Shown: positions 7,808-17,411, numbered from the stretch's first letter. The stretch: 64,000 bases of DNA from DASPKM01 sp035628135 (GCA_035628135.1 DASPKM010000011.1:186001-250000), one strand, 5' to 3'. Notes: generated from the letters alone by a model not told the origin. Numbers and translations are program-made.

Positions 7808-10189
7808 ATGGCTAAGCGAATTATAAAAAGAGTGGCGGTGTTAGGCAGCGGGGTTATGGGCTCCAGGATAGCCTGCCATTTTGCGGGCATTGGCGTGCAG
7901 GTAGTGTTGTTAGACATGGTTCCTAAGGAGGCCGAAGGCAACAATAATAAAGCAGCCCGCAACAAACTGGTGAACGATGCATTGCAGGCGGCCATCAAAA
8001 GCAATCCCTCCCCCATCTATCATAAAGACGTAGCAAAAAAAATCACCACCGGCAACTTTGAAGATGACATGAAGGAAATAGCCAACTGCGATTGGGTGAT
8101 TGAAGTGGTAGTGGAGCGGCTGGACATCAAACAAAAAATATTTACACAGGTAGAACAGTACCGCAAGCCCGGAACGCTGATCACCTCCAATACATCGGGC
8201 ATTCCCATTCATTTAATGGCTGAAGGGCGCAGCGAAGATTTCAACAAACATTTTTGCGGAACGCATTTTTTCAATCCCCCGCGCTATTTGCGTTTGCTGG
8301 AGATAATACCGGGGCCCGCTACCGATCCGGCAGTCATCGATTTCTTAATGCATTATGGCGACCTGTACCTGGGTAAAACAACTGTATTGTGCAAGGATAC
8401 GCCCGCTTTTATCGCCAATCGCATTGGCGTGTACGGCATCATGGCGATTTTTGGGGTGGTGGAAAAAATGGGATTGACCATCGATGAAGTGGATGCATTG
8501 ACAGGACCCGTGATCGGCCGGCCGAAATCGGCCACGTTCAGAACGGCCGACGTAGTGGGCATCGATACGCTGGTGAAAGTTGCAAAGGGGGTATATGATA
8601 ATTGCCCGAACGACGAGGCACGCGATACATTTTTAATTCCTGCCTGGTTGCAGAAAATGGTAGACAATAATTGGCTCGGCGATAAAACGGGACAAGGCTT
8701 CTTTAAAAAGCTGAAGGGCGGCGGAGGCGAGAAAGAAATTCTTACGCTGAACCTGCAAACGATGGAATACGGTCCGCGCAACAAACCGAAGTTCGCCACG
8801 CTGGAAGCGGCCAAGCCCATCGATGACCTGAAGACGCGTTTGAAAATGCTTTGCCAGGGAACGGACAAGGCCGGAGAATTCTACCGCCATTTTCATTATG
8901 GATTGTTCTCTTATATCTCGCACCGCATTCCTGAAATTTCCGATGAAATATACCGCGTGGACGATGCCATGATGGCCGGCTTTGGCTGGGAGATCGGCGC
9001 GTTTGAAAGCTGGGATGTATTAGGGGTGGAACGCACGGTGAAGGCTATGCGCGAAGCAGGTTATAAAGTGGCGCCCTGGCTAGATGAAATGATCGTCGCG
9101 GGCGCGAAGCAATTTTATAAGGTAGAAAACGGCAAACGCTATTATTATGATGTCGCTTCGAAATCGTACAAGGCATTGCCAGGTGGGGAAGCGTTTATAG
9201 TAATGAAGAATTTCGAGAACCAAACCATATGGAAGAACAGCGCCTGCCGCACGTATCATCTCGGCGATGATGTGTTGGGGCTGGAGTGGTACACTAAAAT
9301 GGGCAGCATTGGCGGCGAAGTGCTGGAAGGCATCCAGAGATCCATTGGATTGGCCGAAGAAAAATACAAGGGATTGGTGATCGCTAATGATGGACAGAAT
9401 TTTTCCGCGGGCGCGAATGTAGGCATGATATTCATGCTGGCCATCGAGCAGGAGTACGATGAATTGGACATGGCCATCCGCATGTTCCAGCAAACAATGA
9501 TGCGCGCGAGGTATTCCGCCATTCCGGTAGTGGTAGCTCCGCACGGACTCGCGTTAGGCGGCGCATGTGAGCTTAGCCTGCATTCAGATAAGGTTTGTCC
9601 CGCCGCTGAAACATACATGGGGTTGGTAGAAGTGGGCGTGGGCCTGATACCCGGCGGAGGCGGCACCAAGGAATTCGTTTTGCGCGCCGCCGATGAAATG
9701 CACGAAGACGAGCCCGAGACCATTACACTAAAAAACCGCTTCCTTACCATTGCAACGGCAAAGGTGGCCACGTCGGCACATGAAGGTTTCGACATCGGCG
9801 TGTACCGCAAAGGACAGGATGAAATAGTGATCAATCAACTGCGCAGGATAGCCGAAGCCAAACGAAGCGTGGTGGAATTATACGAAAGCGGGTACAGCAT
9901 GCCTGTGCCCCGCAAGGACGTCAAAGTATTGGGACGTTCGGCCCTTGGCGCCTTGTATGCGGGCATCAATGGCATGTGGCGGGCCAATTATGCCACGGAC
10001 CACGATGTGGTGATTGCAAAGAAACTTGCTTTTGTAATGTGCGGCGGTGACCTGAGCGAACCAACGCTCGTCAGCGAACAATACCTGCTTGACCTGGAGC
10101 GCGAAGCATTCCTAAGCCTTTGCGGTGAAAAGAAAACGCTGGAGCGGATCCAGAGCGTATTAAAAGGCGGAAAGCCCATCAGAAATTAA
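7808..10189 (+). CDS. fadN: 3-hydroxyacyl-CoA dehydrogenase / enoyl-CoA hydratase fusion (FadN type)
   Basis: 793 residues. Carries the hydratase and NAD-dependent dehydrogenase steps of fatty-acid beta-oxidation in one chain. Domain order is dehydrogenase first (GSGVMG at 13-18, then the HFFNPPR segment and C-terminal helical domains), hydratase second, as in Bacillus FadN rather than E. coli FadB. In the hydratase part the oxyanion segment FSAGAN is near 530; both catalytic glutamates appear present, in GGACEL near 585 and in VEVGVGLIPGGGG near 608. It stands alone here: no thiolase or acyl-CoA dehydrogenase gene follows. A poor -7 box (TAATTTCA) with TTG 20 bp upstream precedes it. Confidence 0.9.
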   Translation: MAKRIIKRVAVLGSGVMGSRIACHFAGIGVQVVLLDMVPKEAEGNNNKAARNKLVNDALQAAIKSNPSPIYHKDVAKKITTGNFEDDMKEIANCDWVIEVVVERLDIKQKIFTQVEQYRKPGTLITSNTSGIPIHLMAEGRSEDFNKHFCGTHFFNPPRYLRLLEIIPGPATDPAVIDFLMHYGDLYLGKTTVLCKDTPAFIANRIGVYGIMAIFGVVEKMGLTIDEVDALTGPVIGRPKSATFRTADVVGIDTLVKVAKGVYDNCPNDEARDTFLIPAWLQKMVDNNWLGDKTGQGFFKKLKGGGGEKEILTLNLQTMEYGPRNKPKFATLEAAKPIDDLKTRLKMLCQGTDKAGEFYRHFHYGLFSYISHRIPEISDEIYRVDDAMMAGFGWEIGAFESWDVLGVERTVKAMREAGYKVAPWLDEMIVAGAKQFYKVENGKRYYYDVASKSYKALPGGEAFIVMKNFENQTIWKNSACRTYHLGDDVLGLEWYTKMGSIGGEVLEGIQRSIGLAEEKYKGLVIANDGQNFSAGANVGMIFMLAIEQEYDELDMAIRMFQQTMMRARYSAIPVVVAPHGLALGGACELSLHSDKVCPAAETYMGLVEVGVGLIPGGGGTKEFVLRAADEMHEDEPETITLKNRFLTIATAKVATSAHEGFDIGVYRKGQDEIVINQLRRIAEAKRSVVELYESGYSMPVPRKDVKVLGRSALGALYAGINGMWRANYATDHDVVIAKKLAFVMCGGDLSEPTLVSEQYLLDLEREAFLSLCGEKKTLERIQSVLKGGKPIRN

Positions 10190-10292
10190 ACGCATCGTTT
10201 ATAAATTACGTTGCGCGGAAGCGGGGGGTTTGTCACGCGAAAACGGCATTTCGTACCTCGTACACTGTAATCTGAATTTCCTTTGGTACATT

Positions 10293-10309
10293 AGGGAAAA
10301 TTTTTCCCT
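10293..10309. promoter_or_regulatory. Perfect inverted repeat abutting the ABC transporter start
   Basis: AGGGAAAATTTTTCCCT: two 8-bp perfect half-sites around a single central T. The last base is the first base of the TTG start codon at 10309. It could be an operator or an mRNA hairpin covering the initiation site. Confidence 0.55.
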
Positions 10310-11223
10310 TGTCAATCCTTTCTTTACAAAACATTACTAAATATTATGGCAGCATCCGGGCGTTGAACAACGTTTCCATGGAAGTACCCAAAGGTTCGGT
10401 CTTTGGGATACTTGGTCCGAACGGAAGCGGTAAAACCACCATGCTCGGCATTGTGATGGACGTGCTGAAGGCAACGCACGGCACTTACCGCTGGTTTGGC
10501 GAAGAACCGACTGCCCAACATCGCCGCAGGATCGGAACGCTGCTGGAAACCCCGAACTTTTATCACTACCTGTCCGGCGAACGCAACCTGCGCATCAATG
10601 CTGAAATAAAAGGGCATGGACTGGAAGATATTCCACACGTGTTACAACGTGTGAACCTGTGGGAGCGCAAAAATTCAAAGTTCAGCAGCTATTCGCTTGG
10701 CATGAAACAGCGGCTTGCCGTGGCCAATTGCCTGTTGGGCAGTCCCGACGTGCTGGTATTCGACGAACCGACGAACGGCCTCGATCCCGTAGGCATTGCC
10801 GATACCCGCGAGTTAATAAAGAACCTCGCGAAAGAAGGCATTACCATTATCCTCGCGAGCCATTTGCTGGATGAAGTGGAAAAGGTTTGTTCACACGTTG
10901 CCATCCTGCAAAAAGGTAACCTGCTTGCTTCGGGACATGTGGATGAAGTATTGTTAAACGAAGACATTGTAGAGGTAAGCGCGGCCGACCTGGCCCAATT
11001 GGAAGCCGCGTTAAAGACAACCAATGGCTGGACTCATATGAAGCAGGAAGGCGATCTGCTGCAGGTATTTTACCCGCAGGGATCTGTGAAAATGGAAAAC
11101 ATCAACCGTCATTGCTTCGACAAGGGCGTGGTGCTGAACCACCTGCAGTTGAAACGGAAGAGCCTCGAAACAAAGTTCTTCGAGCTTACCAATGCAGACG
11201 TCAACCCCAACAAAAAAAACTAA
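10309..11223 (+). CDS. ABC transporter ATP-binding protein
   Basis: 304 residues. Walker A GPNGSGKTT at 36-44, signature YSLGMKQR near 127-134, Walker B VLVFDEPTNGLDP near 149-161, and a switch histidine in LASHLLDE. This is the BcrA/CcmA-like class that pairs with ABC-2 permeases in export. The start is TTG: the family N-terminus (LSLQNITKYYG) demands it and no ATG exists until well into the domain. A C-terminal extension of about 80 residues follows the nucleotide-binding domain. The permease gene starts 12 bp downstream. The cargo is unknown. Confidence 0.9.
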   Translation: MSILSLQNITKYYGSIRALNNVSMEVPKGSVFGILGPNGSGKTTMLGIVMDVLKATHGTYRWFGEEPTAQHRRRIGTLLETPNFYHYLSGERNLRINAEIKGHGLEDIPHVLQRVNLWERKNSKFSSYSLGMKQRLAVANCLLGSPDVLVFDEPTNGLDPVGIADTRELIKNLAKEGITIILASHLLDEVEKVCSHVAILQKGNLLASGHVDEVLLNEDIVEVSAADLAQLEAALKTTNGWTHMKQEGDLLQVFYPQGSVKMENINRHCFDKGVVLNHLQLKRKSLETKFFELTNADVNPNKKN

Positions 11224-11235
11224 CCGCAAGCATCT

Positions 11236-12030
11236 ATGTTACAACTATTGAAAGTAGAGTGGCTGAAGCTTAAAAACTATCGTACGTTCTGGATACTCTT
11301 TGCGTTGTATGTCGCCAGCATTTATGGCATCAATTACATAACATATCTGATACAGCATGAGATACTTAGGGAAATGAAGCAGGAGGGCACCATCAAGGCC
11401 ATCATTGGCACGCCGTACAGCTTCCCGGATGTATGGATGCAAACCCCATACATGACCGGGTTCCTGCTATTCCTGATGGGCCTGGGCATCATCATTCCAA
11501 CAACCAACGAGTTTTCCTTCAAAACGCACCGGCAGAATATCGTGGATGGATGGAGCCGCATGGAATTCATCAATGTTAAACTGGCAATGGTGGGTATCAT
11601 AGCGCTGGCAACCACTATCGTTGTTATCATTACCGCATTGATCTTCGGCTTCCAGGAAGACGCGCCGTTCTCGATGGAAAAATTCGAGTACATCGTTTAT
11701 TTCTTTTTCCAGGCGTTTACTTATGGTTGCGCGGCTTTGCTGATGTCTATTCTTATTAAGCGATCAGGATTGGTAATGGCAGTTTACTTTGCGTACGCGG
11801 TGATCATCGAAAATGTGCTGGGCCTTTACATGATACATAAGCTAAAGCTGCATGGGGAATATTTACCATTGAACGCATCGGATGCGCTGATACCGTTCCC
11901 ATTCTTTCAAAGGGCCACCGATACATTTATGGAACAGCCTAATTATACCATGCTGTACATATTGGTGCTGGCATACATCGCGCTTTTCATTTTCTTTATC
12001 ATGCGCAGGTTTCAACGCAGCGATCTTTAA
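11236..12030 (+). CDS. ABC-2 type permease
   Basis: 264 residues with about six hydrophobic segments (roughly 18-36, 72-92, 113-136, 150-172, 180-200 and 234-254), typical of the membrane subunit of two-gene ABC-2 exporters. Its position directly behind the ATPase gene supports one dimeric transporter. Its TAA stop overlaps the TAA stop of the convergent epimerase gene in the shared tetranucleotide TTAA at 12027-12030. Substrate cannot be read from the sequence. Confidence 0.85.
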   Translation: MLQLLKVEWLKLKNYRTFWILFALYVASIYGINYITYLIQHEILREMKQEGTIKAIIGTPYSFPDVWMQTPYMTGFLLFLMGLGIIIPTTNEFSFKTHRQNIVDGWSRMEFINVKLAMVGIIALATTIVVIITALIFGFQEDAPFSMEKFEYIVYFFFQAFTYGCAALLMSILIKRSGLVMAVYFAYAVIIENVLGLYMIHKLKLHGEYLPLNASDALIPFPFFQRATDTFMEQPNYTMLYILVLAYIALFIFFIMRRFQRSDL

Positions 12031-12965
12031 TGATTACCCTGGAGCTGGTTAAGCGCCGCTTCAATGGAAGGATATAAGAACTTGAACCCGGTGTGCCGGG
12101 TTTTTTCATTGTTGACGGTAGTGCTCTTCAGCACTTCGATGCTCATTTCGCCAAGCACCAGTTTTAATATAAAAGAAGGCACATGCATCGGAAGGGCGAA
12201 TTTCCCCCGTTCCCGTTTGGCGAGCTCCATCATGAATGTTTTATTGCTGACGGGTTGATGGGCCACCGCATTGTACGCGCCGTGCAGTTGCTCATGCTCG
12301 AGCGCATGCAAATACAACCTGCAGAGGTCCTGTATATGTATCCAGCTCATGATCTGCCTGCCGCTGCCCAGGATGGCCGCAATGCCCGTACGCATTGGTT
12401 TTTTAAATTCCTGCAACGCGCCGCCTTCATTGGAAAGCACTATGCCCTGGCGGAATTTCGCTAATCGTTTGCCCATAGCCGTTACAGGTTCGAGGCTTTG
12501 CTCCCATTGCAGGCAGGTCTGGCCAAGGAAGTCATCTGCGGCGGGATCGGTTTCTACAAATCCCCCGCGTTCAACGACGGCAGGATTGTCCGGACCGTAC
12601 CATCCGATACCGGAAGCAGTGAATACCGATCTTACTTTATTCTCATTTTCCTGCAGTGCTTTTACCAGCAATTTTGCGGATTGTACCCTGCTGTCCACGA
12701 TTTCTTTTTTGCGCTTCTTTGTCCAACGTTTGCCCGCGACGTTTGCACCTGCGAGGTGAATGATGCGATCAGCTTTTTTAACTGCTCCTATGTCGATGGT
12801 TTGGGATGGAATGTCCCATAGGGCATGGGAGATGTTTGGGTGTTGCTGCTGATGCTTGGTTTTATCACGGGTGAGAACGATGACCGAATGATCATTTTCA
12901 ATCAGCATTTTTGTAAGCGCTGTACCGATCAGGCCTGTTCCGCCGGTGATGAGGATGGTGGACAT
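12027..12965 (-). CDS. TIGR01777 family NAD(P)-dependent epimerase (YfcH-like)
   Basis: 312 residues from the ATG at 12965. The Rossmann motif GGTGLIG is at residues 8-14. SDR-type features follow: DRIIHLAGANVAGKRWT, the ASGIGWYG segment with its tyrosine, and the family C-terminal DUF1731 region (LPMHVPSFILKLVLGEMS). A frame extending to 13037 would run into the ftsZ terminator, so the inner start was chosen. The physiological substrate of this family is not established. A second, more divergent member lies at 53976-55076. Confidence 0.87.
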   Translation of the reverse strand: MSTILITGGTGLIGTALTKMLIENDHSVIVLTRDKTKHQQQHPNISHALWDIPSQTIDIGAVKKADRIIHLAGANVAGKRWTKKRKKEIVDSRVQSAKLLVKALQENENKVRSVFTASGIGWYGPDNPAVVERGGFVETDPAADDFLGQTCLQWEQSLEPVTAMGKRLAKFRQGIVLSNEGGALQEFKKPMRTGIAAILGSGRQIMSWIHIQDLCRLYLHALEHEQLHGAYNAVAHQPVSNKTFMMELAKRERGKFALPMHVPSFILKLVLGEMSIEVLKSTTVNNEKTRHTGFKFLYPSIEAALNQLQGNH

Positions 12966-13002
12966 ATGTGCATTGAAGTTAAATATTGTACTACTAACGG
13001 TA

Positions 13003-13035
13003 TAAAAAAATCCCCTGAACTGTTCAGGGGATTTC
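13003..13035 (-). terminator. Rho-independent terminator of the dcw operon
   Basis: Near-perfect inverted repeat centred at 13021 (AATCCCCTGAAC / GTTCAGGGGATT), followed on the minus strand by a run of seven T. It lies about 40 bp past the ftsZ stop and ends the minus-strand division operon. Confidence 0.9.
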
Positions 13036-13072
13036 ATTTACAACTCAGAATAAGCAGCTAAAAACAAAATTC

Positions 13073-14938
13073 TTAGTCCGGTTTCTTTCCGTCCAGGAAA
13101 GTGTTCAGCGTACTGATGCTGGCATTGTTGCTGCCATCGGATTTTACCTCGTAGTTGCTGTAAAAATCCTGGGCGGGCGATATGGTGTTGTATAATTCTA
13201 AATTGCGGCGGATGTAAGCCGGCACAGTCTCAAACTCGTTATTGGGATCTGCAGCATTGATGTTGAATGACAGATTACGTAATTTCTGTATTCTCTCTGC
13301 TGCACGGCGTTTTTGTTCTTCTGCTTCGTCCTGCAGAGCAGGATCCTCAGCAGACATGCTTGCCGCCAATGCTTGGTTTACAGTCTGATGGGCCAGGGGC
13401 TCGTCCGCCGCTGGAATGTCATCTTTTAGTACGAGCTGCATGTCAAAAGAAGGTTCTTCTTCTTTTGTGGATTCCGTCGCGCCCGTAGTAAAGATTGGTT
13501 CCTTCACAGGTATGTGTTCAGGGTTGGATTGATCCAATTTAGGCTCCGCATAAATATTGGATGGCTTGGCCAAGTATCCTCCCTTCACTGCAGTTGAGGG
13601 AGAATCTTTTGCGCCCCCGTGCGAAGGGGACTTACTATCTTGATCGTTGGAAAGAATTTCAGAGATGATGGGCGAATATATTAACTCGATTTTCTCGGGC
13701 TCTTCCTTTTTTTCCACAGTAAATTTACCAGTCTCAGCACTCGTAAAAGTCACAAGCGGCGATTTTTTTTCTTCCAGCTCCATTATTGTCGGCGCCAGCT
13801 CCTTTGGAAGCGGGTTGTCTACCACGGGTGCCATTTTGTTCTTCCGCTCCTCGAACTGCAGGGCGGGCTGGTTGTACAGTTTCTTTTCTTCGCCGGAAAC
13901 GCCGAGCGTCATTACCACCTTCTCTTCTTTTTTAGGTTCCGGCTTCTTTTCTTCCTTTATAGTAAAGGGATCTTTGTGCTCGAAACCGGTGGCAATGAGT
14001 GTGATGCCGATGTTGGCGTCCAGTGCATTATCGTAGCCCAATCCCAGTATTACATCCGTATGCTCGCCTGCCTGGGCGATCAGGTAATTCTGGATGATGT
14101 CGACCTCATCCATGGTAAACTCGTGCTCGCCTTCGGCCGAATTGATGTTGATAAGGATCCATTTTGCCCCCCGTATGTCGTTGTCGTTGAGCAAGGGTGA
14201 GTTCAATGCTTCCTCGATAGCCTTTTGTGCGCGGTGCTCGCCCGATACGCTGGCGCTTCCCAGTATGGCTACCCCTCCGCTGCGCATGACGGTGCAAACG
14301 TCCGCAAAGTCTACGTTGATCTGGCCCGTGCTATTGATAACATCCGTGATACACTTGGCCGCGGTGGCCAGCACGTTGTCAGCCTTGGCAAAGGCCTCTT
14401 TCATTTTGAGGTTGCCGTACTGGTGCCGCAGCTTATCGTTGCTGATGACCAGAAGCGTATCCACATACTGTTTCAGCATTCTAATGCCCTCCTCTGCCTG
14501 CAACTGCCGCTTCTTACCCTCGTAACCGAAGGGAGTAGTGACTATGCCTACCGTCAGGATGCCCAGGTCCTTGCAGATCCTGGCTATGATGGGCGCACCG
14601 CCCGTTCCCGTTCCGCCGCCCATGCCCGCGGTAATGAAAACCATTTTGGTATTCACTTCAAGGATGCGGCGTATTTCTTCCAGCGACTCCTCGGTAGCCT
14701 GCCGACCGATATCGGGATTGGCTCCCGCCCCAAGACCCTGCGTAAGGTGCGGTCCCAATTGTACCTTGTTGGGCACCTTGCTCAGCGCAATGGCCTGCGC
14801 GTCAGTATTGCAGATGATGAAATTCACGCCCTCGATGTTCAGGCTGTACATGTAGTTAACCGCATTGCTGCCGCCACCACCTACACCGATCACCTTTATG
14901 ATCGATGATTTCTCCTTCGGTAGATCAAAATGAATCAT
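13073..14938 (-). CDS. ftsZ: Cell division protein FtsZ
   Basis: 621 residues. Tubulin-like GTPase that forms the cytokinetic ring. The N-terminal GTPase core (to about 325) has GVGGGGSNAVN at 18-26, the tubulin signature GGGTGTG at 107-113 and the synergy-loop region DEVDIIQNY near 277-285. A long charged, proline-rich linker of roughly 270 residues follows, as in other Bacteroidetes FtsZ proteins, ending in a short conserved-looking tail (STLNTFLDGKKPD). Residues about 435-458 of the linker look like a translated palindromic element (see findings). It is the last gene of the dcw cluster, 93 bp after ftsA. Confidence 0.97.
   Translation of the reverse strand: MIHFDLPKEKSSIIKVIGVGGGGSNAVNYMYSLNIEGVNFIICNTDAQAIALSKVPNKVQLGPHLTQGLGAGANPDIGRQATEESLEEIRRILEVNTKMVFITAGMGGGTGTGGAPIIARICKDLGILTVGIVTTPFGYEGKKRQLQAEEGIRMLKQYVDTLLVISNDKLRHQYGNLKMKEAFAKADNVLATAAKCITDVINSTGQINVDFADVCTVMRSGGVAILGSASVSGEHRAQKAIEEALNSPLLNDNDIRGAKWILININSAEGEHEFTMDEVDIIQNYLIAQAGEHTDVILGLGYDNALDANIGITLIATGFEHKDPFTIKEEKKPEPKKEEKVVMTLGVSGEEKKLYNQPALQFEERKNKMAPVVDNPLPKELAPTIMELEEKKSPLVTFTSAETGKFTVEKKEEPEKIELIYSPIISEILSNDQDSKSPSHGGAKDSPSTAVKGGYLAKPSNIYAEPKLDQSNPEHIPVKEPIFTTGATESTKEEEPSFDMQLVLKDDIPAADEPLAHQTVNQALAASMSAEDPALQDEAEEQKRRAAERIQKLRNLSFNINAADPNNEFETVPAYIRRNLELYNTISPAQDFYSNYEVKSDGSNNASISTLNTFLDGKKPD
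13565..13636. repeat. Palindromic in-frame insertion in the FtsZ linker
   Basis: GC-rich stretch with nested inverted repeats (a CTCCCT/AGGGAG pair around ACTGCAGT, and CCCC/GGGG arms next to it) that encodes SPSHGGAK and SPSTAVKGG. It differs in composition from the surrounding Glu/Lys-rich linker. Confidence 0.4.
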
Positions 14939-15031
14939 AGATATATGGGTTAATATGTATACATTTTTTATAGCACAGATTTCATAGGATTGGTGGATGC
15001 ACAGATAATGGTTCCAGGATAAGGTAGCCTG

Positions 15032-16399
15032 TTAGAACGCCTTGTCCTCTTCTTCTTTGAACAGGTCGATCAGGTTGTCCTTGAACTTACCCCAGAAGTT
15101 GCCGATGCCCAGTCGCCTTTTGCGTTGTGCAACGCTCACGTCTTCTTCCACCGGCACTTCCACCGTTTCTTCCTTCTGCAATGTTTTCGGTATCTGCATT
15201 TGCGCATACCTTATCTCAAATTGCTTGCGGTCGTGCTCATAATCATCATATCCTTTTAAAATAAGGCCGATACAGGTGGAGTACACCGGCTTGGCCAGTT
15301 CGTCGATATGGCCCGCGGCCAGGTGTTCATTAGGATAACCGATCCTTGCATTGAGGCCGGTTACGTACTCAGTCAACTGTATCAGGTGTTTCAATTGCGA
15401 GCCTCCGCCCGTGAGCACAATGCCTCCATTCAGCATTTTGTTATCCAGCCCTACCTGCTTCAGGTGATAGGTAACAAAGTCCAGGATCTCGCTCATCCTT
15501 GCCTGGATGATATTCGAAAGATTTTTCACGCTGATCTCCTTGGCCGGCATTCCGCGCAAGCCGGGAATAGTGATCCACGCATTGGTCTTGGTTTCATTGG
15601 CCAGTGCCGAACCGAATTGCACTTTCATTTGCTCGGCCTGGGTTTTCAAAACACCCAAGCCGGTTTTAATATCATTGGTGATGTTCTCGCCGCCGAATGG
15701 TATCACCGCTGTGTGCTTCAGGATGCCTTCGTAAAATACGGCCAGGTCGGTAGTGCCGCCGCCGATGTCTACAATGGCAACGCCTGCTTCTAAATCTTCC
15801 GTGCCCATGACCGCCGATGCAGAAGCGAGTGGTTGCAATACCAGGTCCTTGGTATGCAGCCCGCTTTTTTCTACCGCGCGGTTGATGTTGCGGATGGCAT
15901 TCTTATCGCCTGTAATGATGTGGAAGTTGGCGCCCACCTTCACGCCGCCATAACCGATGGGGTTTGGGATATTCTGGAAATTATCCACGGTAAATTCCTG
16001 CGGTATTACATCGATGATCTGGTCGCCGGCGGGAATGTATGTTTTGTATTGATCGGCCACCAGTTGGTCGATCTCGCGCTGAGTGATCTCGTCGTGCGTT
16101 TCCTGCCGCACGATATCACCCCTTGTTTGCAGGCTTTTGATGTGATGGCCTGCAATACCCACGTACACTTCGTTGATCTCCAGGTTAGGATTGGAGGCAT
16201 AGCAGTTGTCCAAAGCCATCCTGATGGCTTTGATGGTTTCATCAATATTAAGCACCTGTCCATGCTTTACCCCATTGGAGTTTGCACGGCCAAAACCGAG
16301 TATCTCCAGCTTACCGTACTCGTTCTTGCGACCTGCGATGGCGGCAATTTTGGTGGTGCCTATATCGAGACCTACGATGATGGGTTGTTCGTTATTCAT
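15032..16399 (-). CDS. ftsA: Cell division protein FtsA
   Basis: 455 residues. Actin-like membrane tether for FtsZ. The phosphate-1 motif GLDIGTTKIAAI is at 10-21, the SHS2 (1C) insertion follows, and the phosphate-2 region IVDIGGGTTDLAVF is near 214-227, with the adenosine motif GIVLTGGGSQL near 325. The C-terminal tail contains a lysine/arginine-rich stretch (QRKRRLGIGNFWGKFKDNLIDLFKEEE) compatible with an amphipathic membrane-targeting helix. It sits between ftsQ and ftsZ as in most dcw clusters. Its ATG is just downstream of the TAATTATT repeat that ends ftsQ. Confidence 0.96.
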   Translation of the reverse strand: MNNEQPIIVGLDIGTTKIAAIAGRKNEYGKLEILGFGRANSNGVKHGQVLNIDETIKAIRMALDNCYASNPNLEINEVYVGIAGHHIKSLQTRGDIVRQETHDEITQREIDQLVADQYKTYIPAGDQIIDVIPQEFTVDNFQNIPNPIGYGGVKVGANFHIITGDKNAIRNINRAVEKSGLHTKDLVLQPLASASAVMGTEDLEAGVAIVDIGGGTTDLAVFYEGILKHTAVIPFGGENITNDIKTGLGVLKTQAEQMKVQFGSALANETKTNAWITIPGLRGMPAKEISVKNLSNIIQARMSEILDFVTYHLKQVGLDNKMLNGGIVLTGGGSQLKHLIQLTEYVTGLNARIGYPNEHLAAGHIDELAKPVYSTCIGLILKGYDDYEHDRKQFEIRYAQMQIPKTLQKEETVEVPVEEDVSVAQRKRRLGIGNFWGKFKDNLIDLFKEEEDKAF

Positions 16400-16406
16400 T
16401 TGAGCG

Positions 16407-16443
16407 TTATTATTAATTATTAATTATTAATCATTAATTATTT
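16407..16443. repeat. TAATTATT-family repeat between ftsQ and ftsA
   Basis: About 37 bp of alternating TTATTAATTATTAAT words. The ftsQ stop codon (16434-16436) is inside it. The same word family occurs at 18846-18870 and 58230-58269. Confidence 0.7.
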
Positions 16444-17390
16444 CTTCCACCGGTGGTGTCGGGCACCAGGTCGTAATTCTTCAGTTGTTGTTCCGAAATG
16501 GTGTTTGTTTCCAGCGGCTTTACATTGGCGCGCAATGTGTCAGGCTGCATGCGTTGCGCTGCAATGATGAGCTGCTGTATTTTTTTTACCGCCATCAGCG
16601 AATCGTACTTCGACAACCGCGTTTCGCTTTTCTTGCCGATCACTTGTCTTGCAAACTGCACATTCACGCGCTCATACCCATTCAATCCGCTCTTGCTCAA
16701 TACCTGCTGGTAAAACAGGAACAAACGGCGGAACTTCGCTTCTATATCGGTACCATCCCCGAATTCAATGATGTGATTGCCGACCGTGGGCACCATTTCA
16801 AAATTGCGCTGGGGCGTAATGTCTGCCTGTGCAATTTGCGCCGACCAAAACGGCTGGCTGCTGATGAAAACGCTCATGTCCCTTACCTGCCGCATCAGCG
16901 CTTTATCGGGCTTGCTCATGCGCGGTCCATCTGAAGGAAATCCTGTAAACACGGGCAATCGCACGGCTATTTTTTCGGTCAGGGGTAAACGTTCACAGGC
17001 GCTATCGATGTAAAAACTGTTTCCCGCAACGGTAAATATCCTGGCCACCGGTTCTCTTTCCTCCACTCTTATTTTTAATATATTGTTGTTGTCAATGAAC
17101 AATTGCGCTTCGCGGACCCATGCATGGCGCTCGAGCCTTGCTTCCATTGTACGCAGGTCGAGCGAGGATGCGGGCATGCCCTGAACAGTATGTGCCGGTA
17201 TCATCTCCAGTATGTCGGATTTTTCCAGGAACAGTTGTTCGCTGGCGCCGTGGATGCTGATGTCGTAACCCTTGCAGGTTTCTTCCCGCTTTTTACTAAC
17301 AGCGGCAATGAGCAGCGCAACCAGTCCCGTACCTGCCAGGCACCAGCAGGCAAGCAGCACGATCTTCCATATTTTTTTCTTCCAGTTCAT
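16434..17390 (-). CDS. ftsQ: Cell division protein FtsQ
   Basis: 318 residues from the ATG at 17390. A single N-terminal membrane helix (about 8-30) follows a basic stretch (NWKKKIWK). The periplasmic part contains a POTRA-like segment (YDISIHGASEQLFLEKSDILEMIP) and a beta domain with the REAQLFIDNNNILKIRVEEREPVARIF region typical of FtsQ/DivIB. It links the division ring to septal wall synthesis together with FtsL. Identity rests partly on position between murC and ftsA, since FtsQ sequences diverge strongly. A frame reaching 17450 would add 20 residues upstream of the basic start; that seems less likely. Confidence 0.88.
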   Translation of the reverse strand: MNWKKKIWKIVLLACWCLAGTGLVALLIAAVSKKREETCKGYDISIHGASEQLFLEKSDILEMIPAHTVQGMPASSLDLRTMEARLERHAWVREAQLFIDNNNILKIRVEEREPVARIFTVAGNSFYIDSACERLPLTEKIAVRLPVFTGFPSDGPRMSKPDKALMRQVRDMSVFISSQPFWSAQIAQADITPQRNFEMVPTVGNHIIEFGDGTDIEAKFRRLFLFYQQVLSKSGLNGYERVNVQFARQVIGKKSETRLSKYDSLMAVKKIQQLIIAAQRMQPDTLRANVKPLETNTISEQQLKNYDLVPDTTGGRNN

Positions 17391-17411
17391 GATGTATTCA
17401 TTCCCTGAGAG

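Noticed and set aside
14225..14908. Long plus-strand frame opposite ftsZ (227 codons)
   Set aside because: Fully antisense to conserved ftsZ core; protein-like features absent. Shadow of high-codon-bias coding strand.
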